From the NCBI GenBank assembly GCA_025141015.1, contig CP081098.1, positions 3,416,501 to 3,480,500 on the forward strand: a stretch of 64,000 bases of DNA. Reading direction: 5' to 3'. This DNA comes from Rhodobacteraceae bacterium M382 (GTDB taxonomy: Bacteria; Pseudomonadota; Alphaproteobacteria; Rhodobacterales; Rhodobacteraceae). The notes under the pieces were generated by a model. That model was given only the letters and a program-made list of their open reading frames with translations, searched no databases and was not told where the DNA came from. The first letter of the stretch is position 1. The number at the start of each line of letters is the position of its first letter. Shown here in pieces: positions 8,466-17,895 of this stretch. The translations under genes were made by a program, and so were the position numbers.

Positions 8466-9854
8466 ATGGCCACACAGAAACTCTATGCCGGTGCCAAGCT
8501 GCGCGAGATGCGCAACCGGTTGACCCTGACGCAAAAGGACTTTGCCGCCAAACTGGGCGTGTCCTTGCCCTATCTGAACCAGATGGAAAACAACAACCGG
8601 CCGGTGTCGACCACTGTGGTTCTGGCGCTGGCGCAGGAATTCGGGCTGGATGTGACCGAACTGTCCACAGGGGACAGTGAACGGCTGGTGTCGGACATGC
8701 GCGAAGCGCTGGCCGATCCGATTTTTGCCGAAACCATGCCGCCATTGGCGGATCTGCGGCTGACCGCCTCAAATGCCCCCGCGTTGGCGCGGGCGTTTAT
8801 CGAATTGCACCGCGCCTATCGCCAGACCCACGAACGCCTGGCCTCGCTGGACGAGGCGCTGGGGCGCGAAGATGCCCGCATTCAGGCCAGCCCATGGGAG
8901 GAGGTGCGCGACTTTTTCCACTATTGCGACAACTATATCGACGCCGTGGACCACGCCGCCGAGAGCTTTGCCGCGCAGGGCGATGTTCGGCTCAGGGCGC
9001 TGGAATCGCTGCGCGCCGCCGGGATCACCGTGGAATACACCGATATGGCGCAGATGCGGATTTATGATGGTGAGACCCGGACCCTGCATCTGTCGACGCG
9101 CACGGTCCCCCAGACCCAATTGTTCCAGCTGTTGCTGCAACTGGCCCTGTTGCGCCAGGACAAGCTGTTGGAGGCGACATTGGATTTCGCCCGGTTCTAT
9201 AGCGAAGAGGCCCGCGCTATCGCCAAGATTGGCCTGGCCAATTATTTCGCGGGGGCCGCAATCATGCCCTATGGAAAATTCCTGAGCGCCGCGCAGGAAT
9301 GCCGCCATGACCTTGAGCTGCTCTCGACCCGCTTTGGCGCGTCGATCGAACAGATCGCGCACCGCCTGTCGACCCTGCAACGCCCCGGAGCCAAAGGGAT
9401 TCCGTTCTTTTTTGTCCGCGTGGATCAGGCTGGCACCATCACCAAACGCCATTCGGCCACCCGGTTGCAATTTGCCCGTTTTGGCGGCGCCTGCCCGCTG
9501 TGGAACGTACATCAGGCCTTTGAAACGCCAGGGCGGTTCCTGCGCCAGTTGGCCGAAACACCCGACGGTGTGCGCTATATCTCGTTGGCGCGGGATGTGT
9601 CGAAAACCGGCGGTGCATATGGATCCCCGGTGCGCCGTTATGCCATCGCCCTGGGGTGCGAAGTGCGCCATGCAGATCTGCTGGTCTATGCTGACAACCT
9701 GGATGTGGGCAATGCCAACGCCTATGAGCCCATTGGGATCTCGTGCCGGATATGCGAACGCAAGACCTGCCACCAGCGGTCTGTTCCCCCGCTGGAACGC
9801 CGCCTGACGATCAACACCGACGAACGCGGTGTGCTGCCCTATCAGGTCAGTTAA
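8466..9854 (+). CDS. pccR: PccR/ScfR-family short-chain fatty acyl-CoA regulator
   Basis: 462 residues, about the ScfR length. An XRE-type helix-turn-helix fills residues 10-64 (LREMRNRLTLTQKDFAAKLG, then LNQMENNNRP). A middle region of the IrrE/DUF955 type follows, with FARFYSEEARAIAKIGLANYFAGA at about 240-265. The C-terminal DUF2083 domain contains HSATRLQFARFGGACPLWNV and the cysteine-rich end CRICERKTCHQR. PccR of Rhodobacter sphaeroides activates propionyl-CoA carboxylase genes in response to acyl-CoA; the neighbourhood and half-sites fit that role. The C-terminal cysteines could bind a metal, which is inference. Confidence 0.9.
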   Translation: MATQKLYAGAKLREMRNRLTLTQKDFAAKLGVSLPYLNQMENNNRPVSTTVVLALAQEFGLDVTELSTGDSERLVSDMREALADPIFAETMPPLADLRLTASNAPALARAFIELHRAYRQTHERLASLDEALGREDARIQASPWEEVRDFFHYCDNYIDAVDHAAESFAAQGDVRLRALESLRAAGITVEYTDMAQMRIYDGETRTLHLSTRTVPQTQLFQLLLQLALLRQDKLLEATLDFARFYSEEARAIAKIGLANYFAGAAIMPYGKFLSAAQECRHDLELLSTRFGASIEQIAHRLSTLQRPGAKGIPFFFVRVDQAGTITKRHSATRLQFARFGGACPLWNVHQAFETPGRFLRQLAETPDGVRYISLARDVSKTGGAYGSPVRRYAIALGCEVRHADLLVYADNLDVGNANAYEPIGISCRICERKTCHQRSVPPLERRLTINTDERGVLPYQVS

Positions 9855-9946
9855 GGCATTTGCAGCTTGTGTCGGGTCCCTGAACCGGTCAGACCGACCT
9901 CAAACTTAACAGTTGTTTACGGTTTCTGGCCGTGAAAGGGATATTG

Positions 9947-10498
9947 ATGAAGTATATGGATGCCTTGATGAAGTGGTGGGCTGACCCTGAAACCATTGTT
10001 ATCCCGGCTGGCCAAGACAACCGTGTCATTGATTGGCTGGACCAGCAGAATGCAGACACCTGGCATCAGGTCGTGATGTCCTGGAACTATGATCATGGGT
10101 CCAAGGTTCTGTCCTGGATGTTGCAACAGGACAGATGTGACCAAGGCACCGCCGCCCAGGTTTTTCTGGTAGAGGGGGACGGTCACTGGCTGTGGGATGC
10201 GCTGGCCGATCCCAACAAACCCCAGGATGACTCCCATGTGTGCAGCGTCATCCTGAAGAACTGGGACCGCTACAAAACCGCAGACCTGCAACCCAAACAC
10301 CGCGGTATCTCGGACAGGCTGATCGCACTGGTCGAGGAAAAGGGCAATCAGGGCCGGTACGCGAATACAGCTTTGCAGGACATCATGCGGTATACCGGCA
10401 AACGCCAGGCCGCATCGAAATTCGGATCAGAGGACGGTCAAATCGTGGTTGCGCTGGAGCATTGGGCGCACGCCAAGGGGATCGAAATAACGGCATAG
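9947..10498 (+). CDS. DUF4274 domain protein
   Basis: 183 residues from the ATG at 9947, which has AAAGGG six bases upstream; a GTG at 9932 overlaps that site and is less likely. The core WHQVVMSWNYDHGSKVLSWM followed by CDQGTAAQVFL is the DUF4274 pattern. No signal peptide or membrane segment, so probably cytoplasmic. The gene stands alone between pccR and a converging DUF465 gene. DUF4274 proteins have no established function; some sit among immunity-type proteins, but nothing toxin-like is next to this one. Confidence 0.7.
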   Translation: MKYMDALMKWWADPETIVIPAGQDNRVIDWLDQQNADTWHQVVMSWNYDHGSKVLSWMLQQDRCDQGTAAQVFLVEGDGHWLWDALADPNKPQDDSHVCSVILKNWDRYKTADLQPKHRGISDRLIALVEEKGNQGRYANTALQDIMRYTGKRQAASKFGSEDGQIVVALEHWAHAKGIEITA

Positions 10499-10587
10499 GC
10501 GATACGATCCGACAGGATGCCCCGGCAGTTGGTCGTGCGCATCGCGTGCAGAGCGGCAGACCGGGCATGACCCTGCGACATCCCCGC

Positions 10588-10613
10588 AAAAAAGGGCACC
10601 AGCGGTGCCCTTT
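10588..10613 (-). terminator. Terminator downstream of the DUF465 gene
   Basis: GGGCACC and GGTGCCC form a seven-base stem with a three-base loop. The minus strand continues with TTTTTT, so it ends the DUF465 transcript. The plus strand continues TTTGTC and could also slow a transcript from the DUF4274 gene. Confidence 0.8.
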
Positions 10614-10640
10614 GTCATAGCTTCCCGGATCGGGTCCGGC

Positions 10641-10880
10641 TCAGGACTTGGACAGAATTCCCCAGATTTCGTCCTTTAGCGCGGCCCGTTTCTTGCGCAG
10701 GCCGACCTCGGCCAGCTCTTCGATCGGCTCCACATTGGTTTCGGCCCGGTGCACGGCGCGGTTGATCTCGTGATATTCTTCCGAAAGCTTGGCGAAATGG
10801 GCATCGGATTGTTTCAGCGCGCTGATGGCGTCGACTTTATCCGGGAATTCTTCGGCCAGCTCGTGGGGGGTGTGGGACAT
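10641..10880 (-). CDS. DUF465 (YdcH-type) small protein
   Basis: 79 residues, nearly all charged and helical, with HAISALKQSD-like family sequence (VDAISALKQSDAHFAKLSEEY) and a basic segment LRKKRAALKDEIW. This is the small coiled-coil DUF465/YdcH family. AAGGAG lies at ideal distance before the ATG. It is monocistronic, with its own terminator. Family members are soluble cytoplasmic proteins of unknown function. Confidence 0.88.
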   Translation of the reverse strand: MSHTPHELAEEFPDKVDAISALKQSDAHFAKLSEEYHEINRAVHRAETNVEPIEELAEVGLRKKRAALKDEIWGILSKS

Positions 10881-10985
10881 TGCTGTTCGCTCCTTCTTTC
10901 ATGTGTCGAACAAAGCTTAGGCAGCGGTGATCCCGCCCACTTTGACCCCGATCAAACCCGCATTTGAAACATTCGAATTTTCGCA

Positions 10986-11018
10986 GAAAAAAACCCGGCG
11001 GATTGCTCTGCCGGGTTG
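10986..11018 (-). terminator. Terminator of the betICBA operon
   Basis: On the minus strand AACCCGGC pairs with GCCGGGTT around a GC-poor loop and is followed by TTTTTT. It starts a few bases after the betA stop at 11024. Confidence 0.85.
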
Positions 11019-11023
11019 GTGGT

Positions 11024-12679
11024 TCAACGTTGCGAGGCTTGCCAATCCGGGTTGAACCACGGTTCGGCATTTGACGCGGGCAACCGGCGACCCAGAATGT
11101 GATCCGCAGCCTTTTCGCCAGTCATGATCGACGGGCCGTTCAGGTTGCCATTGGTGATGCGCGGGAAGATCGAACTGTCAGCCACCCGTAGACCGTCAAC
11201 CCCGATCACCCGGCATTCGGAATCCACCACGCTCATCGGATCGTCAACGGCACCCATCTTGCAGGTGCCACAAGGGTGATAGGCGCTTTCCACATGTTCG
11301 CGCAGGAAGCCGTCGATTTCATCGTCTGTCTGCAACGCATCGCCCGGCTGGATTTCGAACTTTACATGTTCCTGCATCGCCGGTTGGGCAAAGATTTCGC
11401 GCGTCAGGCGCACGCATTTGCGGAAGTCGACCCAGTCCTGTTCGGTGGACATATAGTTGAACAGGATCTTGGGGGCGTCATTAGGGTCGGCGCTGGCCAA
11501 TGTGACTTCGCCGCGTGATCCGGACCGCATCGGCCCCACATGGGCCTGGAACCCGTGCCCTTCGGCGGCCGCCTGCCCGTCATAGCGCACGGCAATGGGC
11601 AGGAAATGGTACTGGATGTCCGGGTAATCCACGCCCTTGTCTGACCGGATGAACGCGGCGCTTTCGAACTGGTTCGATGCCCCCAGACCCGTTTTGGTGA
11701 ACAGCCACTGCGCCCCGATCATCGCCTTGCCGAACAGGTTCCAATATTTGAACAGGGTGATCGGTTTTTTCGAGGCAAACTGGAAATAGAATTCCAGATG
11801 GTCCTGCAGGTTCTTGCCCACGCCCGGACGGTCGGCGATCACCTCGATGCCATGTTCGGCCAGCTCTGCCGCCGGACCGACCCCCGACAACATCAACAGC
11901 TTGGGCGAATTCAGCGACGAGGCCGCCAGGATCACTTCGATCTTGGCACGGATCACCTCGATCTTGCCGCCGCGTTCCACTTCGACACCCACGGCGCGGC
12001 CGTCTTCGATCACCACTTTGCGGGCCAGCGCGCGGATCATTTCGCAATTGTCGCGCTTCAGAGCCGGGCGCAGATAGGCATTGGCCGCCGACCAGCGCCG
12101 CCCCTTGTGCACGGTCATCTCCATCGGGCCAAAGCCCTCTTGCTGTTCGCCATTGTAGTCGCTGGTGACCGGATACCCGGCTTGGCTCCCCGCATTCACG
12201 AACGCCGCATGCAGCGGGTTGTCGCGGGGGCCGCGGCTGATGTGCAACGGGCCGTCTTTACCGCGCCAATCCGGGTCGCCACCATGGCCACCATCGTGCC
12301 AGGTCTCCATGCGTTTGAAGTAGGGCAGCACATCGGCATAGGACCAACCCTGCGCGCCGCTTTCGGCCCAGTGGTTGTAATCCCCCGCATGGCCGCGCAC
12401 ATAGACCATGCCGTTGATCGAAGACGACCCGCCAATCACCTTGCCGCGCGGGGTGACCAATTCACGCCCGTCCAGATGCGGTTCGGGCTGGGATTTATAG
12501 CCCCAGTCATAAAGGCTCATGTTCATCGGATAGGACAAGGCGGCCGGCATCTGGATGAACGGTCCGGCATCGGTGCCGCCATGTTCGATCACCAGAACCG
12601 ACTTCCCGGCCTCTGACAGGCGATAGGCCATGGCACATCCCGCCGATCCGGCCCCGACAATCACATAATCCGCGTTCAT
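11024..12679 (-). CDS. betA: Choline dehydrogenase (GMC oxidoreductase)
   Basis: 551 residues. It oxidises choline to betaine aldehyde (and can go on to glycine betaine) with FAD at the inner membrane. The N-terminal FAD loop GAGSAG is at about 8-13, the GMC signature [20 protein letters not shown] at about 80-98, and the C-terminal active-site part [10 protein letters not shown] and [17 protein letters not shown] near 465 and 515. GGAGAGACGAG precedes the ATG. It is the last gene of betI-betC-betB-betA, separated from betB by a long intercistronic hairpin and followed by a terminator. Confidence 0.94.
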   Translation of the reverse strand: MNADYVIVGAGSAGCAMAYRLSEAGKSVLVIEHGGTDAGPFIQMPAALSYPMNMSLYDWGYKSQPEPHLDGRELVTPRGKVIGGSSSINGMVYVRGHAGDYNHWAESGAQGWSYADVLPYFKRMETWHDGGHGGDPDWRGKDGPLHISRGPRDNPLHAAFVNAGSQAGYPVTSDYNGEQQEGFGPMEMTVHKGRRWSAANAYLRPALKRDNCEMIRALARKVVIEDGRAVGVEVERGGKIEVIRAKIEVILAASSLNSPKLLMLSGVGPAAELAEHGIEVIADRPGVGKNLQDHLEFYFQFASKKPITLFKYWNLFGKAMIGAQWLFTKTGLGASNQFESAAFIRSDKGVDYPDIQYHFLPIAVRYDGQAAAEGHGFQAHVGPMRSGSRGEVTLASADPNDAPKILFNYMSTEQDWVDFRKCVRLTREIFAQPAMQEHVKFEIQPGDALQTDDEIDGFLREHVESAYHPCGTCKMGAVDDPMSVVDSECRVIGVDGLRVADSSIFPRITNGNLNGPSIMTGEKAADHILGRRLPASNAEPWFNPDWQASQR

Positions 12680-12734
12680 CTCGTCTCTCCATCCGGCCCC
12701 TGCCGGGCCTGTTCAGTTCCCTGCCCAACCGCGG

Positions 12735-12787
12735 ATTGCCCCTTTGGGCAACGGGGTGGGTGGGCGGGTGTTGACCAAAGGGGCAAT
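12735..12787 (-). repeat. Long inverted repeat between betB and betA
   Basis: Arms ATTGCCCCTTTGG (12735-12747) and CCAAAGGGGCAAT (12775-12787) are perfect over 13 bases with a 27-base loop. There is no T-run on the minus strand after the stem. In the mRNA it would sit between the betB stop (12821) and the betA start (12679), where it could stabilise the upstream message or lower betA expression. Confidence 0.75.
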
Positions 12788-12820
12788 CAGCCGCCCCAAA
12801 GGTCCGGGTTTTTTTGATCT

Positions 12821-14281
12821 TCAGAACGCCGCTTCCACGTCGCCCATGCGCACATAGACCGATTTGACCTGACTAAAGTGCTTGATTGCTTCCTTGGAAT
12901 TTTCGCGTCCCACACCAGATGCCTTGACCCCGCCAAACGGCGCTTCGACCGGCGCGTCGTTGTAGGAGTTGATGAAACAGCTGCCTGCCTCGAGCTTGCC
13001 GATCACGCGGTGTGCGCGGGTAAAGTCCTTGGTGAACACCCCTGCCGACAGGCCGAACTCGGTGTCATTAGCACGTGCGATCACCTCTTCTTCGGTGTCG
13101 AAATCCAGCACCGACATGACGGGGCCAAAGATCTCTTCGCGGGCAATGGTCATCTCGTCGGTGACATCGGCAAAAACGGTGGGCTCCAGGAACCAGCCCG
13201 GCATGTCGGCGCGATTGCCGCCACAGATCAGACGCGCGCCCTCATCCTTGCCCTTTTCGATATACCCCTGAACGATCTGCATCTGGTTCTCGGTCACCAT
13301 CGGACCGAAATTGGTCGCCTCATCCATCGGATCGCCCAGAACCGCGCCCTGGCTCACACGTTCGGCCAGACGGGTCAGGAATTTTTCCTTGATGCCCTTT
13401 TGCACGAACACGCGGGTGCCGTTGGAACAGACCTGGCCCGAGGAATAGAAGTTGCCGTTGATCGCGCCGCCCACGGCGTTTTCAACGTCGGCGTCGTCAA
13501 AGATGATCAAAGGCGATTTGCCGCCCAGTTCCATGGTGACATGTTTCATGCCGGCGGCCGCGGCGGCATAAACCTTCTTGCCTGTTGGCACAGATCCGGT
13601 GAGCGACACCTTTTCGACGCGCGGATCGGTGACCAGCGCACCGCCCACTTCGCCCATGCCTTGAACGACGTTATAGGCGCCCGCTGGCAACCCGGCCTCG
13701 TGCAGGATCTCGGCCACTTTCAGCGCGCACAGCGGCGTGGTTTCAGACGGTTTGAACACCATCGTATTGCCACAGGCCAACGCCGGTGCGCCCTTCCAAC
13801 AGGCGATCTGGGTCGGGTAGTTCCACGCCCCGATCCCGACACACAGACCCAGCGGCTCGCGCACCGTATAGACCCAATCCTGGCCCATCTGGATGTGTTC
13901 GCCCGTGAGGCTCCCGGCCAAGCCGCCAAAATATTCCAACGCATCCGCGCCGGAGGTCGCATCGGCCACCAAGGTCTCCTGCAGCGGTTTGCCAGTGTCA
14001 TAGGTTTCCATCACCGACAGGTCATGATTGCGGTCGCGCAGCAGGTCCGCAGCGCGGCGCAGGACGCGCCCACGTTCGGTGCCGGTCATCGCCGCCCATT
14101 CGGCCTGTGCAGCTTTTGCCGTGGTCAGCGCCAGTTCCACGATGTCTGGCGTCGCCGCATAGACGGTCGCGATCTGTTCGCCGGTCGCGGCATAGATCAC
14201 CGGGATCGGTGTGCCATTGGTGTCTTCGACATATTCACCGCCGATAAAATGGCTGGCGATGGGTTGGGCCGGATGGGTCAT
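12821..14281 (-). CDS. betB: Betaine aldehyde dehydrogenase
   Basis: 486 residues. It oxidises betaine aldehyde to glycine betaine with NAD(P)+ in the cytoplasm. Visible ALDH landmarks are [19 protein letters not shown] (cofactor region near 150), the Glu motif MELGGKSP near 250, and the nucleophile in [13 protein letters not shown] near 285. It ends with [18 protein letters not shown]. It lies 24 bases after betC on the same strand. Its match to BetB rests on ALDH class features plus the bet gene order. Confidence 0.93.
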   Translation of the reverse strand: MTHPAQPIASHFIGGEYVEDTNGTPIPVIYAATGEQIATVYAATPDIVELALTTAKAAQAEWAAMTGTERGRVLRRAADLLRDRNHDLSVMETYDTGKPLQETLVADATSGADALEYFGGLAGSLTGEHIQMGQDWVYTVREPLGLCVGIGAWNYPTQIACWKGAPALACGNTMVFKPSETTPLCALKVAEILHEAGLPAGAYNVVQGMGEVGGALVTDPRVEKVSLTGSVPTGKKVYAAAAAGMKHVTMELGGKSPLIIFDDADVENAVGGAINGNFYSSGQVCSNGTRVFVQKGIKEKFLTRLAERVSQGAVLGDPMDEATNFGPMVTENQMQIVQGYIEKGKDEGARLICGGNRADMPGWFLEPTVFADVTDEMTIAREEIFGPVMSVLDFDTEEEVIARANDTEFGLSAGVFTKDFTRAHRVIGKLEAGSCFINSYNDAPVEAPFGGVKASGVGRENSKEAIKHFSQVKSVYVRMGDVEAAF

Positions 14282-14305
14282 TTCAGATCTTTCAACTGGT
14301 TCGTG

Positions 14306-15814
14306 TCATTCGCCTCGGGGAAAGCGTTTGCTTTCTTCGAGGTTGTCGAGGTTCATGTGGTTGCGCATGTAGCGTTCAGAGGCTTTTTGCAGCGGCTGGT
14401 AGTCCCAGGGGTAATAGCCACCCTGACGCAGGGCTTCGTAGACCACCCAGCGCCGGGCCTGGCTGGCGCGCACATCGGCGTCATAGCTGTCCAGATCCCA
14501 GCGGGCCTCGGATTTCGCCTTGATGGTGGCCAATGTCCCGGCATGGGCCGGATCATCGGCCAGATTGGTCAGCTCGTGCGGGTCATCATCGAGATTGAAC
14601 AGCTGGTCGGGGTCCAGCGCACAGCGGTTGTATTTCCACGGGCCATAGCGCAGCGACACCAGTGGCGCATAGGACGCCTCGGCCGCGTATTCCATCGCCA
14701 CAGGCGCGGTGCGGTCCACCCCATTGGCCAGCGGCACCAGGTCTTCGCCATCGGTCCAGGGCGCCAGTTCGTCCATTGACACCCCCGCCAGAACGCCTAG
14801 CGTTGGGGTCACATCCAGCGTCGAGACCGGCGTTTCGATCAGACCCGCGGGCATGTTGGGCGCTGAAATCATCAGCGGCACCCGGGCGGAGCCTTCGTAG
14901 AAGTTCATTTTGAACCACAGGCCGCGTTCGCCCAGCATGTCACCGTGGTCGGACACGAACAGGATGATCGCCTCTTGCCGGGTGGTTTCCAGCACGTTCA
15001 GGATCTCGCCGATCTTGTCATCCAGATACGAGATATTGGCAAAATAGGCGCGGCGCGATTTGCGAATGTCGTCTTTAGTGATGTCAAAGGCACGCCAGTC
15101 GTTGGCATCGAAAATCCGCTGCGCGTGGGGGTCGTGATCGTCATAATCCTTGGCCGGAACTGCGGGCAACAGGTGTTCGCAATCCTCGTAGAGATCCCAA
15201 TATTTGCGGCGCGCCACATAGGGGTCATGGGGATGGGTAAAGCTGACAGTGACGCACCAGGGGCGGTCGTCCAGCCCGCGCGACAGCTCGTACAGCTTGG
15301 CGGTGGCGTTATAGGCGACCTCGTCGTCATACTCCATCTGGTTCGAGGTCTCTGCGACCCCTGCCCCGGTGACGGACCCCATGTTGTGATACCACCAGTC
15401 GATGCGTTCGCCCGGCTTGCGATAATCCGGGGTCCAGCCGAAATCGGCCGGGTAGATGTCGGTGGTCAGACGGTCTTCGAACCCGTGCAGTTGGTCGGGG
15501 CCGACAAAATGCATCTTGCCCGACAGGCACGTGTAATAGCCCGCGCGGCGCAGGTGGTGGGCATAGGTCGGGATGTCGCTGCGGAATTCGGCGGCGTTGT
15601 CATAGACCCCTGTGCGTGACGGCAATTGGCCCGACATGAACGACGCCCGACCCGGCGCACACAATGGCGAGGCGGTATAGGCATTGGCGAACCGGGTTGA
15701 TCGCTGCGCCAGCTTTTTCAGGTTCGGGGCGTGCAGCCAATCCGCGGGACCATCCGGGAACAGGGTTCCGTTCAGCTGGTCGACCATCAGGATCAGGATA
15801 TTGGGATTGCTCAT
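14306..15814 (-). CDS. betC: Choline-sulfatase
   Basis: 502 residues. It hydrolyses choline-O-sulfate to choline and sulfate, feeding BetA/BetB. The metal-binding start is NILILMVDQLNGTLF; the sulfatase signature LCAPGRASFMSGQ places the cysteine that is converted to formylglycine at about 52 and Arg at 56. SDHGDMLGERGLW near 300 supplies further metal ligands. The ATG at 15814 is chosen because GGAGGAG lies upstream and it overlaps the betI stop as ATGA; the open frame up to 16018 runs through betI and is not used. No signal peptide is seen, so the enzyme is probably cytoplasmic. Confidence 0.94.
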   Translation of the reverse strand: MSNPNILILMVDQLNGTLFPDGPADWLHAPNLKKLAQRSTRFANAYTASPLCAPGRASFMSGQLPSRTGVYDNAAEFRSDIPTYAHHLRRAGYYTCLSGKMHFVGPDQLHGFEDRLTTDIYPADFGWTPDYRKPGERIDWWYHNMGSVTGAGVAETSNQMEYDDEVAYNATAKLYELSRGLDDRPWCVTVSFTHPHDPYVARRKYWDLYEDCEHLLPAVPAKDYDDHDPHAQRIFDANDWRAFDITKDDIRKSRRAYFANISYLDDKIGEILNVLETTRQEAIILFVSDHGDMLGERGLWFKMNFYEGSARVPLMISAPNMPAGLIETPVSTLDVTPTLGVLAGVSMDELAPWTDGEDLVPLANGVDRTAPVAMEYAAEASYAPLVSLRYGPWKYNRCALDPDQLFNLDDDPHELTNLADDPAHAGTLATIKAKSEARWDLDSYDADVRASQARRWVVYEALRQGGYYPWDYQPLQKASERYMRNHMNLDNLEESKRFPRGE

Positions 15815-16383
15815 TGGCCGCTCCTCCGCAGCAGTGTCAACATGGCCAGCGCTTTGGCGGCCGCCTGGTCTGCGTTCGGGCGCTCCTCCAGCGCCGCCCG
15901 CAGATAAAGTCCGTCGATAAGGGCGGCCAATGTATCGGCCGACCCGGCAGGGTCCCGCACCTGTCCGCGCAGTGCGTGGCACAGGTTGGTGCGCAATCGC
16001 GCCTGATAAATCCGCCACAACCGCAGCGCATCCGGTTGCGACTGCACCAGCCCGTAAAAGGTCATCCAGGCACTGATGCCTTCGGCAGTGAAACAGGATG
16101 TCTTGAAACAGGCGCGCACAATGGCGTCAGCCCGCGTGTCCGGTGTGGTCAGCGCCAGTTCTTCCAGAACTTCATCGCCAAAATCGCGCATGAGCTGGCG
16201 CATGGCCGCCAAAAAGATCTGATCCTTGCCGCCAAAATAGTGATGTGCCAACGCGCTGGACATGCCTGCCCGATTGGCGATCTTCGTCACCGTAACGTCC
16301 AGTGACCGCGCCTCTCCGATCTCGGCAATCGTGGCACGCACAATCGCCTCCCTGCGGAGCGGTTCCATTCCGACCTTGGGCAT
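15811..16383 (-). CDS. betI: BetI-type TetR repressor of the choline operon
   Basis: 190 residues from the ATG at 16383 (MPKVGMEPLRREAIV), the usual BetI length; the frame to 16440 would run into the promoter. The TetR helix-turn-helix spans about 10-55, with VTKIANRAGMSSALAHHYFG as recognition region. The C-terminal half has the BetI ligand-domain pattern ISAWMTFYGLVQS and ADTLAALIDGLYLRAAL. BetI represses bet genes until choline binds. It is first in betI-betC-betB-betA and has its own promoter and palindrome upstream. Confidence 0.92.
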   Translation of the reverse strand: MPKVGMEPLRREAIVRATIAEIGEARSLDVTVTKIANRAGMSSALAHHYFGGKDQIFLAAMRQLMRDFGDEVLEELALTTPDTRADAIVRACFKTSCFTAEGISAWMTFYGLVQSQPDALRLWRIYQARLRTNLCHALRGQVRDPAGSADTLAALIDGLYLRAALEERPNADQAAAKALAMLTLLRRSGQ

Positions 16384-16411
16384 CGCGGCTTCCTTCCTGT
16401 TGTCAGGAAAA

Positions 16412-16440
16412 AGCGTAGGAATGAGAGTTTGAACGGTCAA
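16412..16440 (-). promoter_or_regulatory. betI promoter with putative BetI operator
   Basis: On the minus strand TTGACC (16440-16435) and TACGCT (16417-16412) are separated by 17 bases. The -35 box lies inside a near-perfect palindrome at 16429-16440, TTGAACGGTCAA on the plus strand, close to the ATTGAACG/CGTTCAAT-type sites of known BetI operators as I remember them. Binding there would block RNA polymerase, consistent with autorepression. Confidence 0.6.
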
Positions 16441-16482
16441 TCAGGAATTCTCTTTGTGACTCAGGTTTCTGTATCAAGGCGT

Positions 16483-16517
16483 AAAAAGCCCCGGTCTCAG
16501 GGAGGAAACCGGGGCTT
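16483..16517 (-). terminator. Terminator between betT and betI
   Basis: On the minus strand AAGCCCCGGT pairs with ACCGGGGCTT and is followed by TTTTAC. It sits seven bases after the betT stop, so the transporter gene is a separate transcription unit from betICBA. Confidence 0.85.
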
Positions 16518-16523
16518 AGGGGC

Positions 16524-17732
16524 TTAGTGCACGGTTTCGATTTTCTCGAAGTCCAGACTGCGCCCTTCGGGGGAAGAGGTGATTGCCATCACTTCTTTGC
16601 GTTTGAACAGCACGATATACGCCAGGCAGGCGATGTAGATGCCGATCACCACGGTGCCGATCCACTGGATCTGTAACCACTGGCTTTGGAAGGCCAGTGT
16701 CAGGGCAAACAGCACCACGGCATTGCCCAGAACATACGGCAACGTGCCAAAGCGTTTGACGGTCAGGTTCAGGTTGTCGGTGTACAGCCGGATCAGCGAG
16801 TCAAACGAGTTGATCACAAAGATGATGCCAACGACGACCATCGAAACGTTGATCAGCAGCGTGGTTTCGATGCTGTTCAGATGGTAATAGTACAGAACCG
16901 AGAACCAGATGCCCAAGGGGATCGACGGGAACACCAACAGCGCGCCCAGCACCTGCCAGGTCCGCAACCCGCCGACAAAGCGCGAGGTGAACTGTCCGAT
17001 CATGATCGACCATGCAAACCACCAGAACAGGTAGAATTCGTGGTAATCGGTCAGCGGCAGGATGAATTTGTGAATATTGGCGAAATAGCCGCCAATGTTG
17101 CCCGCGGTTGACGCGAATTCACCCATGCCCATGCCCGACCAGGCCCACATGCCAAAGATCAGCGCAAGGAACAGGATGGTTGATCCCACGGACAGAACCC
17201 GCACGTATTTGATGTCGGTCGACGAAAACGCCGCCACCAGGATCACCAGGAAGGTGATGACATAAAACGCCGGGATCACGGTTTCGCCGTCGCCCATGAA
17301 GGTCGCGTAATAGGGCAGATAGATCAGGAACAGCGCGCCGGTAAAGGCACAGGTGCCGATGATGACGATGTTGTTGATCAGCTTGACCAGCCCGATTTCG
17401 AAAAACTTCACCCGCGGTTCGATCACGCAGAAATAGAAGGTGGTCAGGAAGTAGAAGCCCCAGATCAGAAAGCCCCAGAACCCGAACTCCAGCGCCAGCG
17501 GGTTGGTAAACCCATAGGCCGGTTCAGCAGCCGTGTCCGCATACAGCGGAAAATCCCAGGCCAGCGGAAACATGATCAGCCCCACGTCCAGACCGGATGT
17601 GAACAGGATCGCGATAAAGGTGAACAGATGCACCGGGGTCGGCCCCACATTGCGCACGTTCCACCATTTGATCACGCAAAAGATCACCAGCGCGAACGCC
17701 ATCAGGATCCCAGCGGAAATTACAGTCGTCAT
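16524..17732 (-). CDS. betT: Short BCCT-family transporter, probable choline importer
   Basis: 402 residues with about ten to twelve hydrophobic segments and only short polar ends. The segment HEFYLFWWFAWSIMIGQFTS at about 231-250, followed by FVGGLRTWQVLGALLVFPSI, resembles the conserved BCCT region that carries the aromatic substrate box. BCCT proteins usually exceed 500 residues, so this is a shortened variant that lacks the long N- and C-terminal tails. The adjacent choline genes make choline or betaine uptake the likely role. It has its own terminator and diverges from a second BetI-like regulator. Confidence 0.72.
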   Translation of the reverse strand: MTTVISAGILMAFALVIFCVIKWWNVRNVGPTPVHLFTFIAILFTSGLDVGLIMFPLAWDFPLYADTAAEPAYGFTNPLALEFGFWGFLIWGFYFLTTFYFCVIEPRVKFFEIGLVKLINNIVIIGTCAFTGALFLIYLPYYATFMGDGETVIPAFYVITFLVILVAAFSSTDIKYVRVLSVGSTILFLALIFGMWAWSGMGMGEFASTAGNIGGYFANIHKFILPLTDYHEFYLFWWFAWSIMIGQFTSRFVGGLRTWQVLGALLVFPSIPLGIWFSVLYYYHLNSIETTLLINVSMVVVGIIFVINSFDSLIRLYTDNLNLTVKRFGTLPYVLGNAVVLFALTLAFQSQWLQIQWIGTVVIGIYIACLAYIVLFKRKEVMAITSSPEGRSLDFEKIETVH

Positions 17733-17850
17733 TTAGTCCCTCCCATGTCGCGCCTTAAAAGCGCCCATTTCTGACATGGAAGCGGTTGCTAACACAGTTT
17801 ATGAAATACCCAAACTATTTTTTGAATGATGGATCAGGTTTTTGTTCGGA

Positions 17851-17864
17851 GCAACAGGTGTTGC
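17851..17864. promoter_or_regulatory. Palindrome upstream of the second BetI-like gene
   Basis: GCAACA-GG-TGTTGC is a perfect inverted repeat with a two-base spacer, 31 bases before the likely start at 17896 and 119 bases from the betT start. It is a candidate operator for the regulator encoded next to it. If translation instead began at the TTG at 17842 it would lie inside the gene. Confidence 0.45.
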
Positions 17865-17895
17865 AACCGTCACTCAACCAATTAAAGTCCCCCAT

